DNA of 45,399 nt from Sulfurimonas sp. (GTDB lineage Bacteria; Campylobacterota; Campylobacteria; Campylobacterales; Sulfurimonadaceae), in contig JAQUFE010000019.1 of assembly GCA_028684815.1 (NCBI GenBank), forward strand, positions 1 to 45,399, written 5' to 3'. Below, piece by piece: positions 8,040 through 17,152 of this stretch. How positions within the stretch are numbered: position 1 is the stretch's first letter; the number at the start of each line of letters is the position of its first letter. The position numbers and the translations under genes were made by a program. The notes beneath the pieces are model-generated. The model saw only the letters and a program-made list of their open reading frames with translations, was not told the origin of the DNA and searched no databases.

Positions 8040-8339
8040 TTATTCTTCTTCCATTACTGCTTTTAGTGGAAAACCACTCTCTTTTGCTTTTCTATGCACT
8101 TGCATAAGCTTTGTCTCGGCTATCTCATGAGTGAAAATGCCGCAAAGACCTCTCTCTTTTTTGTGGATTTCAAGCATAGTCTCTTGTGCATCTGAGAGAC
8201 TTTTGTGAAATATGCTCATGAGAATATCGACCACAAAGTCCATTGAAGTATAGTCATCATTTAGTAAATAGACCTTGTATTTTTTAGGATATCTAACTTC
8301 TACTATAGTTTCTTGCTCTAAATCAGTTCTTGTAGCCAT
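8040..8339 (-). CDS. clpS: ATP-dependent Clp protease adaptor ClpS
   Basis: A 99-residue adaptor that recognises N-degron substrates and hands them to ClpA. The core motif LLNDDYTSMDFV carries the two acidic residues that bind the substrate alpha-amino group, and the His in MLEIHKKERG matches the third pocket residue (His66 of the E. coli protein). GIFTHEIAETK is the conserved strand-helix segment. It sits directly upstream of clpA (1-base gap) and 2 bases downstream of the metY-like gene. Confidence 0.95.
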   Translation of the reverse strand: MATRTDLEQETIVEVRYPKKYKVYLLNDDYTSMDFVVDILMSIFHKSLSDAQETMLEIHKKERGLCGIFTHEIAETKLMQVHRKAKESGFPLKAVMEEE

Positions 8340-8341
8340 CT

Positions 8342-9577
8342 CTATCTGCTCGCCGCTATAAAATCTTTTATAATATCTTGTGGGTTTTCTAAGCCCATAG
8401 AGATGCGCACAAGTCCATCAGAGATACCTAAAAATTCTCTCGTCTCTTCATCGAAATCTCTATATATAGTAGATGCCATGTGAAGAGCTAGTGTTCTGCT
8501 GTCGCCGATATTTGCAGTTAGAGTAGCTAGTTTTGTTTTGTTTAAAAATTCAAATGCTTTTTCTTTACTCTTAAAGTCGATAGTAAACAAAGAGCCACAA
8601 CCATTTTTAAAATCACTCAGATATCTTTGATGATGCTCGTGTGAGCTAAGTGATGGATGATTTATAAGAAGTCCATTTTTACTTAGTTCTAAAGCCACTA
8701 TCTCTATACTTTGCGACACTCTTAAGAGCCTAAGTGGAAGTGTTTCTAAGCCTAGTAGAGTCAGATAACTCGCATATGCATTTGCACTCATTCCAAAATC
8801 TCTTAGCGCTCTTTTTTTAGCATTTGCAAAGAGAGCCATCTCTTTAGCACCTTTGATGAATTTTTGTAAAAACTCATATCTTGGAGATTTTAGTTTATCT
8901 TCGCCATCACTAATAGCGCGAAAAACTGCACAGCCACCGAGTGCGGAGGAGTTTCCAGAGATGATTTTTGTAGTTGAATAGACGCTAATGTCAGCTCCGA
9001 GTTTTATAGGAGAGACGCTAAGAGGGGTTGTAGTGTTATCTACAATGAGCACAACCCCATATTTGTCTGCAATAGCAGCTATTTTTTTGATATCTGGGAG
9101 CTTCATATTTGGGTTACCAACGCTCTCTAAAAAGATGATTTTTGTCTTCTCATTTATCGCGCTCTCAATTGAGTCAAAGTCATCAACATCAAAGAAATGT
9201 GGCTTAATGCCAAAGCGAGATAGAGTCTCTGAGAAAAAAGCGTAGGTTCCGCCAAATAGTCCACCTATAGAGATGATTTCATCGCCCATTGATACAATAG
9301 ACATAACGGCAAGTGTTGTAGCTCCCATGCCTGAGCTTGTGGCAATAGCGCCGACTCCAGAGTCCATCTCTGCCATGATGGATTCTAGCCTTGCGTTTGT
9401 TGGATTTCCCATGCGAGCATAGAGTGGTTTTTTCACACTTCCATCAAAGATGCCCTCGGCCATCTCTGGCGTAGAGTAGGAAAAAGATGCAGAAGAGACT
9501 ATGGCAGGGCTGACAGCTCCATCTTTACTTCCTACTGCTTGGACAAATTTGGTACAATACTCTTCAAAATGATTCAT
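8342..9577 (-). CDS. Cys/Met-metabolism PLP-dependent enzyme, O-acetylhomoserine sulfhydrylase-like
   Basis: A 411-residue enzyme of the trans-sulfuration family, likely making homocysteine from O-acetyl- or O-succinylhomoserine with sulfide or a thiol donor. It shows the YARMGNPTNARLE block (about 52-64), the ATSSGMGATT cofactor loop and the PLP lysine in VYSTTKIISGNSSALGG. The usual family motif after the lysine contains GGH, here replaced by SGN, so substrate preference should not be assumed; MetY, MetZ and gamma-synthase or lyase roles are all open. It is the first gene of the operon with clpS-clpA-aat, with the start 49 bases from the divergent bioD start. Confidence 0.8.
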   Translation of the reverse strand: MNHFEEYCTKFVQAVGSKDGAVSPAIVSSASFSYSTPEMAEGIFDGSVKKPLYARMGNPTNARLESIMAEMDSGVGAIATSSGMGATTLAVMSIVSMGDEIISIGGLFGGTYAFFSETLSRFGIKPHFFDVDDFDSIESAINEKTKIIFLESVGNPNMKLPDIKKIAAIADKYGVVLIVDNTTTPLSVSPIKLGADISVYSTTKIISGNSSALGGCAVFRAISDGEDKLKSPRYEFLQKFIKGAKEMALFANAKKRALRDFGMSANAYASYLTLLGLETLPLRLLRVSQSIEIVALELSKNGLLINHPSLSSHEHHQRYLSDFKNGCGSLFTIDFKSKEKAFEFLNKTKLATLTANIGDSRTLALHMASTIYRDFDEETREFLGISDGLVRISMGLENPQDIIKDFIAASR

Positions 9578-9626
9578 TAATATGCCTTATATAATAATAA
9601 GGGATTATACCAAAGTAGAGATAAAT

Positions 9627-10274
9627 GTGAAAAAAAGAATTTTTGTTACAGCCACAAACACAGATATTGGTAAGACTTACACAACAAAACTACTTTTAAG
9701 AGAGTTTGCATCTCGTGGTTTTAGAGTTGGAGCTATCAAGCCAATAGAGAGTGGAGTGATAGAAGCAGATGCCAAAGATGCCAAAGAGTTATTAACTCTT
9801 CTAAGAGAACTTAATTGTGAGTTTAAAGAGATATCGTTAGAAGACATCGTTCCCATTACTTATGAAATGCCAGCATCTCCCTTTGTTGCATCTGGGGGTA
9901 AAAAACTAGATTTAAAAAAGATTGAAAAAGCTATAGAGAAGCTTGAGAAGCATTGTGACGTTCTTATCATTGAGGGAGCTGGTGGGCTTTTTGTGCCTGT
10001 AGATAGCGAGCTAATGATGGTGGACTTGATAGCTCTTTTTAACTCTTCAGCACTTTTAGTTACTCACTGCTCACTTGGATGCATAAACGACACACTTTTG
10101 AGTAAAAAAGTTTTAGAAGATGCAAAGATAAAACATCAAGTTGCGTTTAATTGTCGCGAGGAAGATTCGAGTTTTGAGACGATATCTCTGCCTTACTTTT
10201 TAAAGAGTGGATTTGAGGTTATGAAAGTTAGCAAAAATATTGACACTATTTGTGATGTCTTGTATAATCTCTAA
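9627..10274 (+). CDS. bioD: ATP-dependent dethiobiotin synthetase
   Basis: Forms the ureido ring of dethiobiotin from 7,8-diaminopelargonate, CO2 and ATP, the penultimate step in biotin synthesis. A GTG start at 9627 (VKKRIFVTAT) is chosen because an agaga ribosome site precedes it and homologues begin just before the P-loop. An upstream ATG at 9582 would add 15 non-conserved residues inside the promoter spacer. Motifs are a P-loop (TATNTDIGKT), the KPIESG substrate loop, and IIEGAGGLFVP. The length of 215 residues is normal. No other bio genes are in the window. Confidence 0.85.
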   Translation: MKKRIFVTATNTDIGKTYTTKLLLREFASRGFRVGAIKPIESGVIEADAKDAKELLTLLRELNCEFKEISLEDIVPITYEMPASPFVASGGKKLDLKKIEKAIEKLEKHCDVLIIEGAGGLFVPVDSELMMVDLIALFNSSALLVTHCSLGCINDTLLSKKVLEDAKIKHQVAFNCREEDSSFETISLPYFLKSGFEVMKVSKNIDTICDVLYNL

Positions 10275-10289
10275 ACTTTATTTTAAAAG

Positions 10290-11171
10290 ATGAGCATGCA
10301 ACATTTAATACGCACAGATGATTTTACCACAGATGAGATAGAGGCTCTCTTTGCAGATGCAAGAGAGTTTAACAAAGGCGGATTTGAGAGAATTTTGCAA
10401 GACAAAATCGTAATAACACTCTTTTTTGAAAACTCAACTAGAACTAGAAGTTCTTTTGAGATAGCAGCAAAGAGGCTTGGTGCCGAGGTTGTTCATCTTG
10501 ATGTTGCAAAAAGCTCAACACAAAAGGGCGAGACCTTAGTAGATACTGCGATGAACTTAGATGCCATGAATCCTCACGCTATGATAGTTCGCCACCAAAA
10601 TGCAGGTGTACCAAAAATCCTCTCAAAGCATACAAAATCAGCCATTATAAACGCAGGTGACGGCGCTCACGCTCACCCAACTCAAGCTCTTCTTGATCTT
10701 TTTACACTAAGGGAGCATTTTAAAGATGTAAGGGGTAAAAAAATAGCCATAGTTGGGGATATAAAAAATTCCAGAGTTGCAAACTCAAATATAGAGCTTC
10801 TAACTCGCTTTGGCATGGAAGTTATCTTGGTTGCACCACCTCATTTTTTACCAAAAACAAAACTAAGAACTACACACTTTTTAAAAGAGATTATAGATGA
10901 GGTTGATGTTATTATGAGTCTTAGAACTCAAACGGAGAGACACTCATCACAAAGTTATGCTTCCCTAAAAGACTATGCTAGTGACTTTTGCATCTCCACG
11001 AATTTAGTAGGAGACAGAGATATAGTGTTACTTCACCCTGGTCCAGTTCATAGAAATATAGATATCTGCGATGCACTTCTTGAAGATAAGAGATGTAAGG
11101 TCTTAGAGCAAGTTACAAACGGTGTCTCTATCAGAATGGCGGTTTTAAAAAAACTTATCTACAATGTTTGA
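10290..11171 (+). CDS. pyrB: Aspartate carbamoyltransferase catalytic subunit
   Basis: Catalyses carbamoyl phosphate plus aspartate to carbamoyl aspartate, the committed step of pyrimidine synthesis. The carbamoyl-phosphate signature [13 protein letters not shown] lies near residues 48-60. [14 protein letters not shown] (about 130) and [11 protein letters not shown] (about 250) bind substrates. At 293 residues it is typical. There are two possible ATG starts, 10290 and 10296, and the second has slightly better spacing. No regulatory subunit gene is adjacent. It overlaps pabB by 8 bases. Confidence 0.93.
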   Translation: MSMQHLIRTDDFTTDEIEALFADAREFNKGGFERILQDKIVITLFFENSTRTRSSFEIAAKRLGAEVVHLDVAKSSTQKGETLVDTAMNLDAMNPHAMIVRHQNAGVPKILSKHTKSAIINAGDGAHAHPTQALLDLFTLREHFKDVRGKKIAIVGDIKNSRVANSNIELLTRFGMEVILVAPPHFLPKTKLRTTHFLKEIIDEVDVIMSLRTQTERHSSQSYASLKDYASDFCISTNLVGDRDIVLLHPGPVHRNIDICDALLEDKRCKVLEQVTNGVSIRMAVLKKLIYNV

Positions 11172-12099
11172 CAAACTAAATAATTTAGGAAAAAAAAGAG
11201 AACCTTTCTTAGTTATAAGTGACTTTTTGGCTTTAAAAGTTGAAGTTATAAGCTTAGGTGAATTGCATCTTCACGATATAGAATTTTCTATAGATGAAGA
11301 TTATACTTTTAAAAAACACAATGAACTCTTTATAAAAGAAGAGCCAGACTTTGGGGCTTATAAAGAGAAATTTGACAAAGTTATAGAGCAGATAAAATCT
11401 GGCAATACCTACCTTTTAAACTTAACCGCACCCACTAAAATATCCTCAAAACTCAGTTTAAAAGAGATATATAAAATCGCTAATGCAAAGTATAAACTAA
11501 GATATAAAGATGAGTTTGTCTGCTTTTCGCCTGAGAAATTTGTTGGCATTAAAGACTCACTTATAGAAACTTACCCCATGAAAGGGACTATAGATGCATC
11601 TATAGTAGATGCTAAAGAGAAAATTTTGAGTGATAAAAAAGAGTTGGCTGAACATACTATGATAGTTGATTTGTTAAGAAATGACCTCTCTATGGTTGCA
11701 CAAGATATCAAAGTTAAGAAGTTTAGATTTGTCCAAAGAGTAGAAGCTGGTACAAAAGAGCTATTGCAAGTAAGTTCACACATTAGTGGTTTTGTGGGAG
11801 ATAACTGGCATGAGAGAGTTGGAGATATACTTCAAAAACTCCTACCAGCTGGGAGTATAAGTGGTGCGCCTAAGAGAAAGACTTTAGAGATTATAGAAGA
11901 AGTGGAGTCTTATGAGAGAGGTTTTTATAGTGGTGTTTTTGGTATTTATGATGGGAATAGTTTTAATAGTGCTGTGATGATTCGATTTGTAGAGAAGAGT
12001 AAAGAGGGCTATATCTATAAGAGTGGTGGTGGCATCACGCTTGATAGTGAGGCGAGATTAGAGTATGATGAGCTTAGAGACAAGGTCTATCTTCCTTAA
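11164..12099 (+). CDS. pabB: Aminodeoxychorismate synthase component I
   Basis: Converts chorismate to 4-amino-4-deoxychorismate for folate synthesis, in partnership with a glutaminase (pabA, not in this window). The chorismate-binding domain is clear: ETYPMKGT carries the lysine distinguishing PabB from Trp[13 protein letters not shown] is the family signature, and [16 protein letters not shown] closes the active site. The protein is 311 residues, shorter than enterobacterial PabB (about 450), because the N-terminal subdomain is abbreviated. It overlaps pyrB by 8 bases. Confidence 0.9.
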   Translation: MFDKLNNLGKKREPFLVISDFLALKVEVISLGELHLHDIEFSIDEDYTFKKHNELFIKEEPDFGAYKEKFDKVIEQIKSGNTYLLNLTAPTKISSKLSLKEIYKIANAKYKLRYKDEFVCFSPEKFVGIKDSLIETYPMKGTIDASIVDAKEKILSDKKELAEHTMIVDLLRNDLSMVAQDIKVKKFRFVQRVEAGTKELLQVSSHISGFVGDNWHERVGDILQKLLPAGSISGAPKRKTLEIIEEVESYERGFYSGVFGIYDGNSFNSAVMIRFVEKSKEGYIYKSGGGITLDSEARLEYDELRDKVYLP

Positions 12100-12103
12100 G
12101 TTT

Positions 12104-12490
12104 ATGAAAAATTTCATACAAAATTTTATCTGTTTTTTAATTTTAATAGTCCTGCATCTAAGCTTATTGCATCTCTTTGTTTTGGGATTTTATGCTCTTT
12201 ATTTTGTACTACTGTTTTTTATCTCTTATGGAATTTACAAATATTTTAAAAATATCTCCTATGGGGTTCTTTTTTCACTCTTAGTTGTAGTACTAATCTT
12301 TATAAATACTCAAATTTACGAAGAGTTACTCTTTGAGATATATCTACATTTCAACGTAACGCATCTAAGAATCTTTGTAGATAGTGAAGTTTTGTACGCG
12401 CTTTTGGCACTTCATCTTATTGTTTTTATTAATTTAAAAAAGTTTGACAAGATTTGGGCTATAATAGATAAATTTTTTTTCAGGAACTAG
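12104..12490 (+). CDS. Small hydrophobic membrane protein, function unknown
   Basis: A 128-residue protein with about four predicted membrane helices (for example LFVLGFYALYFVLLFFISYG) and short charged loops, ending KFFFRN. The start at 12104 (MKNFIQNF), 4 bases past the pabB stop, is preferred over an ATG at 12065 inside pabB. No family motif was recognised. It is sandwiched between pabB and tal in a tightly spaced run, so it is probably co-transcribed with them, but the context does not suggest a function. Confidence 0.6.
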   Translation: MKNFIQNFICFLILIVLHLSLLHLFVLGFYALYFVLLFFISYGIYKYFKNISYGVLFSLLVVVLIFINTQIYEELLFEIYLHFNVTHLRIFVDSEVLYALLALHLIVFINLKKFDKIWAIIDKFFFRN

Positions 12491-12491
12491 T

Positions 12492-13472
12492 ATGTATATA
12501 GAAGAGTTAAAATTTTCACTATGGGCAGATTTTATAGAGAGAGACTACCTTGATTGTGAGTTTAAAGAGTTAATAAATCGTGGCATCATCAACGGAGCTA
12601 CATCAAACCCCGCTATATTTAAGAGTGCAATTTTAACCTCTGGTGCATATAAAGAGCAACTCGCATCGCTAGAGGGTTTAAGCCCTAAAGCCAAGTATGA
12701 AGCAGTTGCGATATTTGACATTCAAAAAGCGGCAGACATATTAAAACCGCTATACGACAGAGGTGATGATGGATATGTAAGCATTGAAGTGGATCCATTT
12801 TTTTGCGACGATGCAGTGGCTACTTTAGAAGAGGGCAAGAGACTCTTTAGAGAAATAGGTAGAGAAAATGTAATGATAAAAGTACCAGCTACAACTGCTG
12901 GATATATCGCAATAGAGGGTTTAATCGCAGAAGGTATCCCAGTAAACGCAACTCTTATCTTTAAAAAAGAGCAGGCTATCTCTTGTGCTAAGGCCATAAA
13001 GAGAGGGCTAAAAAAGTCTAATAAAAAAGTTGATAGTGTTATTAGCATCTTTGTAAGTAGAGTTGACCGTGCCATAGATGCAAGACTTAGTGAAGCTGGA
13101 GTTGAGACCTCTCTTAGTGGCATCTACAACACGGCTGATATCTATAGTGCCATACAAGAGATGAATGTTGATGGTTGTAGAGCTCTTTTTGCAAGTACTG
13201 GAGTAAAAGATGACTCGCTTGAGGCTTCTTACTATGTGGATAAACTGCTCGGATTTAACTGCGTAAATACAGCTCCAATAGATACCATAAAAGCTTTTGA
13301 TGAAAATGAGATAAAAGAGCAGACTTTGCCAATAGATGCAGCTCTAATCAAAGAACATTTTAAAAAAGTAAAAGCTGCTGGAATTGATCTTGATGAAGTA
13401 CTTGATGGACAGATTGAAGATGGGCTTGAGGCGTTTAAAGATGCATTTAAAGAGATACTGGACGCGTTATGA
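12492..13472 (+). CDS. tal: Transaldolase
   Basis: Transfers a dihydroxyacetone unit between sugar phosphates in the non-oxidative pentose phosphate pathway. The N-terminal GATSNPAIFKSAI block and MIKVPATTAGYIAIEGL, which contains the Schiff-base lysine, are diagnostic, as are ISIFVSRVDRAID and the RALFASTG substrate loop. The protein is 326 residues, normal for the family. It ends in an ATGA overlap with pilT. Confidence 0.93.
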   Translation: MYIEELKFSLWADFIERDYLDCEFKELINRGIINGATSNPAIFKSAILTSGAYKEQLASLEGLSPKAKYEAVAIFDIQKAADILKPLYDRGDDGYVSIEVDPFFCDDAVATLEEGKRLFREIGRENVMIKVPATTAGYIAIEGLIAEGIPVNATLIFKKEQAISCAKAIKRGLKKSNKKVDSVISIFVSRVDRAIDARLSEAGVETSLSGIYNTADIYSAIQEMNVDGCRALFASTGVKDDSLEASYYVDKLLGFNCVNTAPIDTIKAFDENEIKEQTLPIDAALIKEHFKKVKAAGIDLDEVLDGQIEDGLEAFKDAFKEILDAL

Positions 13473-14656
13473 AAAATCAGGTAGATGTTTCAAAACTAAC
13501 CTTTGCTCAGGTAAATAAGATAAGAACATATCTTAAAAAGATGATAGAGCTAAAGGGAAGTGACCTTCATGTAAAAGCAAACTCAGCTATAAGAGCTAGG
13601 ATAAATGGAAATATAGTTCAGTTTGCTGGAGATATATTTTCCAAAGAAGATGCTCTTACCTTTGCAAAAGAGCTTTTAAAGGGAAGATTTGGAGAGTTGG
13701 TTGAAAATAAAGAGGTTGATTTAGTCTATCCGTTTGATGAGAGAAATCGTTTTCGTGTAAATGTTTTTTTTCAGATGGATGGAGTCTCTGCTGTTTTTCG
13801 TGCTATTCCTATCGCTATTCCAACCTTAACAGATCTGCATCTCCCAGAAATTGTAAGGAAGCTTGCAAACAAAGAGAGAGGACTTGTCTTAGTTACTGGC
13901 GTGACGGGTAGTGGTAAGTCAACTACACTTGCGGCTCTGATAAATGAGATAAATTTAACAAAGAAAAAACACATAATCACGATTGAAGATCCCATAGAGT
14001 TTGTTCATAAAGATAAGGGTTGCATCATAAATCAGCGCTCAGTAGGTCAAGATACCCTCTCTTTTGATAAGGCTCTTCGCGCAGCACTAAGAGAGGATCC
14101 AGACATAATTTTAGTAGGAGAGATGCGAGACCGTGAGACAATAAATCTAGCTCTGCATGCTGCAGATACAGGTCATTTAGTCTTCTCAACTCTTCACACA
14201 GTAGATGCAAAAGAGACCATAAATCGTATAATTTCAAGCTTTAATACAGATGAACAAAACCGTGTAAGACTATCTCTTTCAAGCGTCATACAAGGCATAA
14301 TCACACAAAGGCTTATCCCAACAATAGATGGAGGAAGAAGAGCTGCGATGGAAATTTTAGTTCGTACTCCAACTATTGAAAAGCTTATTATGGAAAACCG
14401 TGATTATGAAATCAAAGATGCGATAGAAAAGGGAAAAGAACACTATGGATCTCAAAGTTTTGATCAGCACATCTTAGAGCTTTATAATGAGGGCATCATA
14501 ACAAAAGCAAAAGCAAAAGATTATGCAACAAGTCCATCTGATTTGGAGCTTAGAATGAGTGGTTTAAGCTCTTCAAAGACAGCAAAAAATACAAATTTAG
14601 CAAAAAATAGAGAAATAGATTTAGATCAAGAAGAGGATATTTTTGATTTAAAGTAG
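13469..14656 (+). CDS. pilT: Type IV pilus retraction ATPase, PilT/PilU family
   Basis: Hexameric secretion ATPase that would drive pilus disassembly at the inner membrane. It has an N-terminal PAS-like domain with the SDLHV motif, Walker A (GVTGSGKST, about 143-151), an Asp box (ITIEDPIEF), Walker B (ILVGEMRDRETI) and a His box (GHLVFSTLHT). The C-terminal part, with AIEKGKEHYGSQSFDQHIL, looks somewhat closer to PilU, so PilT versus PilU is unsettled. No other pilus genes are present here. Length is 395 residues; the start overlaps the tal stop. Confidence 0.85.
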   Translation: MKNQVDVSKLTFAQVNKIRTYLKKMIELKGSDLHVKANSAIRARINGNIVQFAGDIFSKEDALTFAKELLKGRFGELVENKEVDLVYPFDERNRFRVNVFFQMDGVSAVFRAIPIAIPTLTDLHLPEIVRKLANKERGLVLVTGVTGSGKSTTLAALINEINLTKKKHIITIEDPIEFVHKDKGCIINQRSVGQDTLSFDKALRAALREDPDIILVGEMRDRETINLALHAADTGHLVFSTLHTVDAKETINRIISSFNTDEQNRVRLSLSSVIQGIITQRLIPTIDGGRRAAMEILVRTPTIEKLIMENRDYEIKDAIEKGKEHYGSQSFDQHILELYNEGIITKAKAKDYATSPSDLELRMSGLSSSKTAKNTNLAKNREIDLDQEEDIFDLK

Positions 14657-14675
14657 AATTTAATTCTAGCTTGTG

Positions 14676-14681
14676 TATAAT
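14676..14681 (+). promoter_or_regulatory. Probable -10 promoter element of rplY
   Basis: A perfect TATAAT lies 30 bases upstream of the rplY start, with an aagga ribosome site between them (14700-14704). The preceding 25 bases are AT-rich without a clear -35 box, which is usual for this phylum. It would allow rplY to be transcribed separately from pilT. Confidence 0.5.
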
Positions 14682-14710
14682 TCCAAACATTTTTTAATTA
14701 AGGATTTAAT

Positions 14711-15247
14711 ATGTTAGAAGGCATTATTAGAGAGAGTATTGGCAAAAAGGGCACTAAAGCACTGCGTCGTGATGGATATCTAATTGCTAACATCTACGGA
14801 AAAGGGCTTGAGAATATCAACGCTGCATTCAAAATGAATGAATATATCCGTACTGTTCGCAACAAAGATACTTTAGCATTCCCTATTTCGGTTGGTGGTA
14901 AAGAGATGAATGTTGTAGTTCAATCATATGAAGCACATCCTGTGACAGGTATTTTACTACATGTTGATTTGATGGTAGCACAACCAGGTGTAGTAACTAC
15001 TTACAATGTACCAGTAGTGACTGTAGGTGATGCAATAGGTCTTAAAAACAAAGGTCTTGTCCACAAAGCTAAACCTCGTTTAACTGTAAAAGGAGCAATA
15101 GAGAATGTTCCAAGTAAGTTTGAGATAGATGTTACTAAGATGGACGTTGGCGATTCTAAGCTAGTTCGTGATTTAATAGCTATTCCTAATGTTATCATGC
15201 GTGATGCTGATCGTGTTGCAGTAGTTAGTATTATCAAGGCTAAGTAA
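14711..15247 (+). CDS. rplY: 50S ribosomal protein L25/general stress protein Ctc
   Basis: Binds 5S rRNA in the large ribosomal subunit. The 178-residue protein has an N-terminal L25 domain ([20 protein letters not shown], a typical start) followed by the C-terminal TL5/Ctc domain, so it is the long CTC form rather than the short E. coli form. A good ribosome site (aagga) precedes the ATG. It begins the conserved rplY-pth-lptF/G-lysA series. Confidence 0.93.
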   Translation: MLEGIIRESIGKKGTKALRRDGYLIANIYGKGLENINAAFKMNEYIRTVRNKDTLAFPISVGGKEMNVVVQSYEAHPVTGILLHVDLMVAQPGVVTTYNVPVVTVGDAIGLKNKGLVHKAKPRLTVKGAIENVPSKFEIDVTKMDVGDSKLVRDLIAIPNVIMRDADRVAVVSIIKAK

Positions 15248-15260
15248 CACCATGTTAAAC

Positions 15261-15287
15261 ACTATAATGAGCAAAGCCCATTATAGT
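15261..15287. repeat. Hairpin following rplY (family C copy 1)
   Basis: A perfect 9-base stem (actataatg / cattatagt) encloses agcaaagcc. The core ataatgagcaaagcccatta recurs after lysA at 18364-18386. There is no T-tract, so it is not a typical intrinsic terminator, though it could protect mRNA 3' ends. Confidence 0.6.
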
Positions 15288-15290
15288 GGC

Positions 15291-15306
15291 AGGGACATTT
15301 GTCCCT
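15291..15306. repeat. Second hairpin following rplY
   Basis: An agggac-attt-gtccct hairpin starts 3 bases after the family C palindrome. The two stem-loops fill the spacer between rplY and pth and may form a Rho-dependent or RNA-stabilising structure. No T-run follows. Confidence 0.55.
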
Positions 15307-15388
15307 ACAACCCCCTGAAACTACAAAACAAGAGTATCATTCGCGTAGCGATGTTTCCTGAAAAAAAAAGTTTCTTTGAGATTTTACA

Positions 15389-15937
15389 ATGTTAATAGTC
15401 GGACTTGGTAACCCAGGTCCCTCTTACTCCAAAAATCGCCACAATATCGGTTTTATGGTTATAGATGAGCTTGTTCGTAGAAACGGTGCTCAAAAATTAT
15501 CCTCTTCATCATTTAAGGGTGAACTTTTTAAGTACTCAAATCATTTTTTATTAAAACCACTTACATTTATGAACCTCTCAGGTGAATCAATACAAGCTGT
15601 GAAAAACTTCTATAAGATAGATGAAGTAGTTGTAATACATGATGATTTAGATCTGCCTTTTGGTGCGGTTCGCTTTAAGCGAGGTGGTGGCCATGGTGGG
15701 CATAATGGGCTTAAATCTACTGATGAGAAAATCTCAAAAGAGTATGTAAGGGTTAGACTCGGGATAGGAAAACCAGACCATAAAGGTGAAGTTTCATCTT
15801 ATGTTTTGAGTGATTTTAATGATGAAGAAGCTAAACATTTATCTAGCTGGGTAGCTCACGCTTGTGAAGCTATTGAGCATTTAGAGACTTCTTCGCTTGA
15901 AGATGTAAGTTCAAAGTTCTCAGTTAAGCAATTTTAG
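15389..15937 (+). CDS. pth: Peptidyl-tRNA hydrolase
   Basis: Recycles peptidyl-tRNAs released from stalled ribosomes by cleaving the ester bond. VGLGNPGPSYSKNRHNIGF at the N-terminus contains the conserved Asn and catalytic His, and IHDDLDLPFG supplies the catalytic Asp. GGHGGHNGLKS and RLGIGKPDHKGEVSSYVL are further family signatures. It is 182 residues, full length. Gene order with rplY before and lptF/G and lysA after is conserved in the phylum. Confidence 0.95.
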   Translation: MLIVGLGNPGPSYSKNRHNIGFMVIDELVRRNGAQKLSSSSFKGELFKYSNHFLLKPLTFMNLSGESIQAVKNFYKIDEVVVIHDDLDLPFGAVRFKRGGGHGGHNGLKSTDEKISKEYVRVRLGIGKPDHKGEVSSYVLSDFNDEEAKHLSSWVAHACEAIEHLETSSLEDVSSKFSVKQF

Positions 15938-16003
15938 ATAAAATAAGACTCAATTTTTAATACTTTTAGCTCATTTTGTTGAGATTTTGTGAGAAGGAAC
16001 AGT

Positions 16004-17074
16004 TTGTTACTATTTAAATATATCTCTTTTCATTATTTGAAATTTTTCTTTGTAATACTGAGCGCTTTAGTGATGTTTTTGGTTGGATTTGACTATATCG
16101 ATAATGCGGAGGCGCTCTCTGCATCTGCTAACTTATTGCTTATCTACCTTGTATATAAAGTTTTTTTTGCCATAGATATGCTTCTGCCACTCTCTTTAAT
16201 CTTCGCAATGATATCTACAAAAATATTTCTTATTCGCTCAAATGCTTTAGTCTCCTTTTACTCGCTAGGCTACTCCCGAATCGATGTGTTAAAGCCTTTT
16301 GTGGTAGTCTCAACTATTGTAATAATTTTATTTATCTCACTTCACTCCCTTTCAAGTTTTTCTCGTGCAGAAGAGTTTTCTAAAAATATCCGAAAAAACT
16401 CAGCATATCTAAGCCCTACAAAAGATCTCTTTTTTACATATAAAGATAAGTATATCTACTTCTCTGAGATGCTGCCTCTGCAAGAGAGAGCCGAGGGAAT
16501 TAGAGTCTTTACTATCAAAGACAATATCCTAAAAGAGGTCATAGTAGCATCTTCGGCTATATATCGAAATGACTCTTGGTTTATAGGCAATGCAGATATC
16601 ATCACAAAGCCAGACGATATGAGTTATGACTCTCCTGGCATAAAGATAAAAGAGGGTGAGGGCTTAAATATATTAGAGGGTTTTAGACCTAAGATGCTAG
16701 ACCAAGTATATGAGGGAAAAGTAAACTTTACTATAAAAAATGCTATAGATGCACTACTCTTGCTCAGAGACCAAAATGTAAATACCAGCGCCATAAAAGG
16801 GGCTCTTTATAAGATTTTTATATATCCTTTTTTTGTTCCTTGTTTGGTTGTTATTATCTTTTTCTTTGTTCCAATTAGTGTAAGGTTTTTAAATGTCTCT
16901 CTATTTAGTTTTGGAGCGATTCTTGCGACCCTACTTTTTTGGGGAGTTTTGTTTATGCTTATACAGCTATCAAACAATAAAACAATACCTAGTGAAATTG
17001 GAGTTGTAACACCAGTAGTTATACTCTTTTTCATAGCTGCTCGGCAGTGGCGAAAATATCGCGTAAGAAGATGA
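16004..17074 (+). CDS. LptF/LptG-family lipopolysaccharide export permease
   Basis: Inner-membrane subunit of the LPS transport ABC exporter. There are three N-terminal membrane helices, a periplasmic beta-jellyroll-like region (about 130-260) and three C-terminal helices (for example FFVPCLVVIIFFFVPISV), the typical LptF/G layout. A TTG start at 16004 is preferred because agaagga ends 5 bases before it; a GTG at 15989 in the same frame would add five residues and place this ribosome site inside the gene. The result is 356 residues. LptF versus LptG cannot be decided here. Confidence 0.8.
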   Translation: MLLFKYISFHYLKFFFVILSALVMFLVGFDYIDNAEALSASANLLLIYLVYKVFFAIDMLLPLSLIFAMISTKIFLIRSNALVSFYSLGYSRIDVLKPFVVVSTIVIILFISLHSLSSFSRAEEFSKNIRKNSAYLSPTKDLFFTYKDKYIYFSEMLPLQERAEGIRVFTIKDNILKEVIVASSAIYRNDSWFIGNADIITKPDDMSYDSPGIKIKEGEGLNILEGFRPKMLDQVYEGKVNFTIKNAIDALLLLRDQNVNTSAIKGALYKIFIYPFFVPCLVVIIFFFVPISVRFLNVSLFSFGAILATLLFWGVLFMLIQLSNNKTIPSEIGVVTPVVILFFIAARQWRKYRVRR

Positions 17075-17152
17075 TGTAATAGATAGTTTGCTATAACAAA
17101 AACATAAGCACTTATTGGATAAAATCTCTTAAAAATTATTTGGATATTTTAT

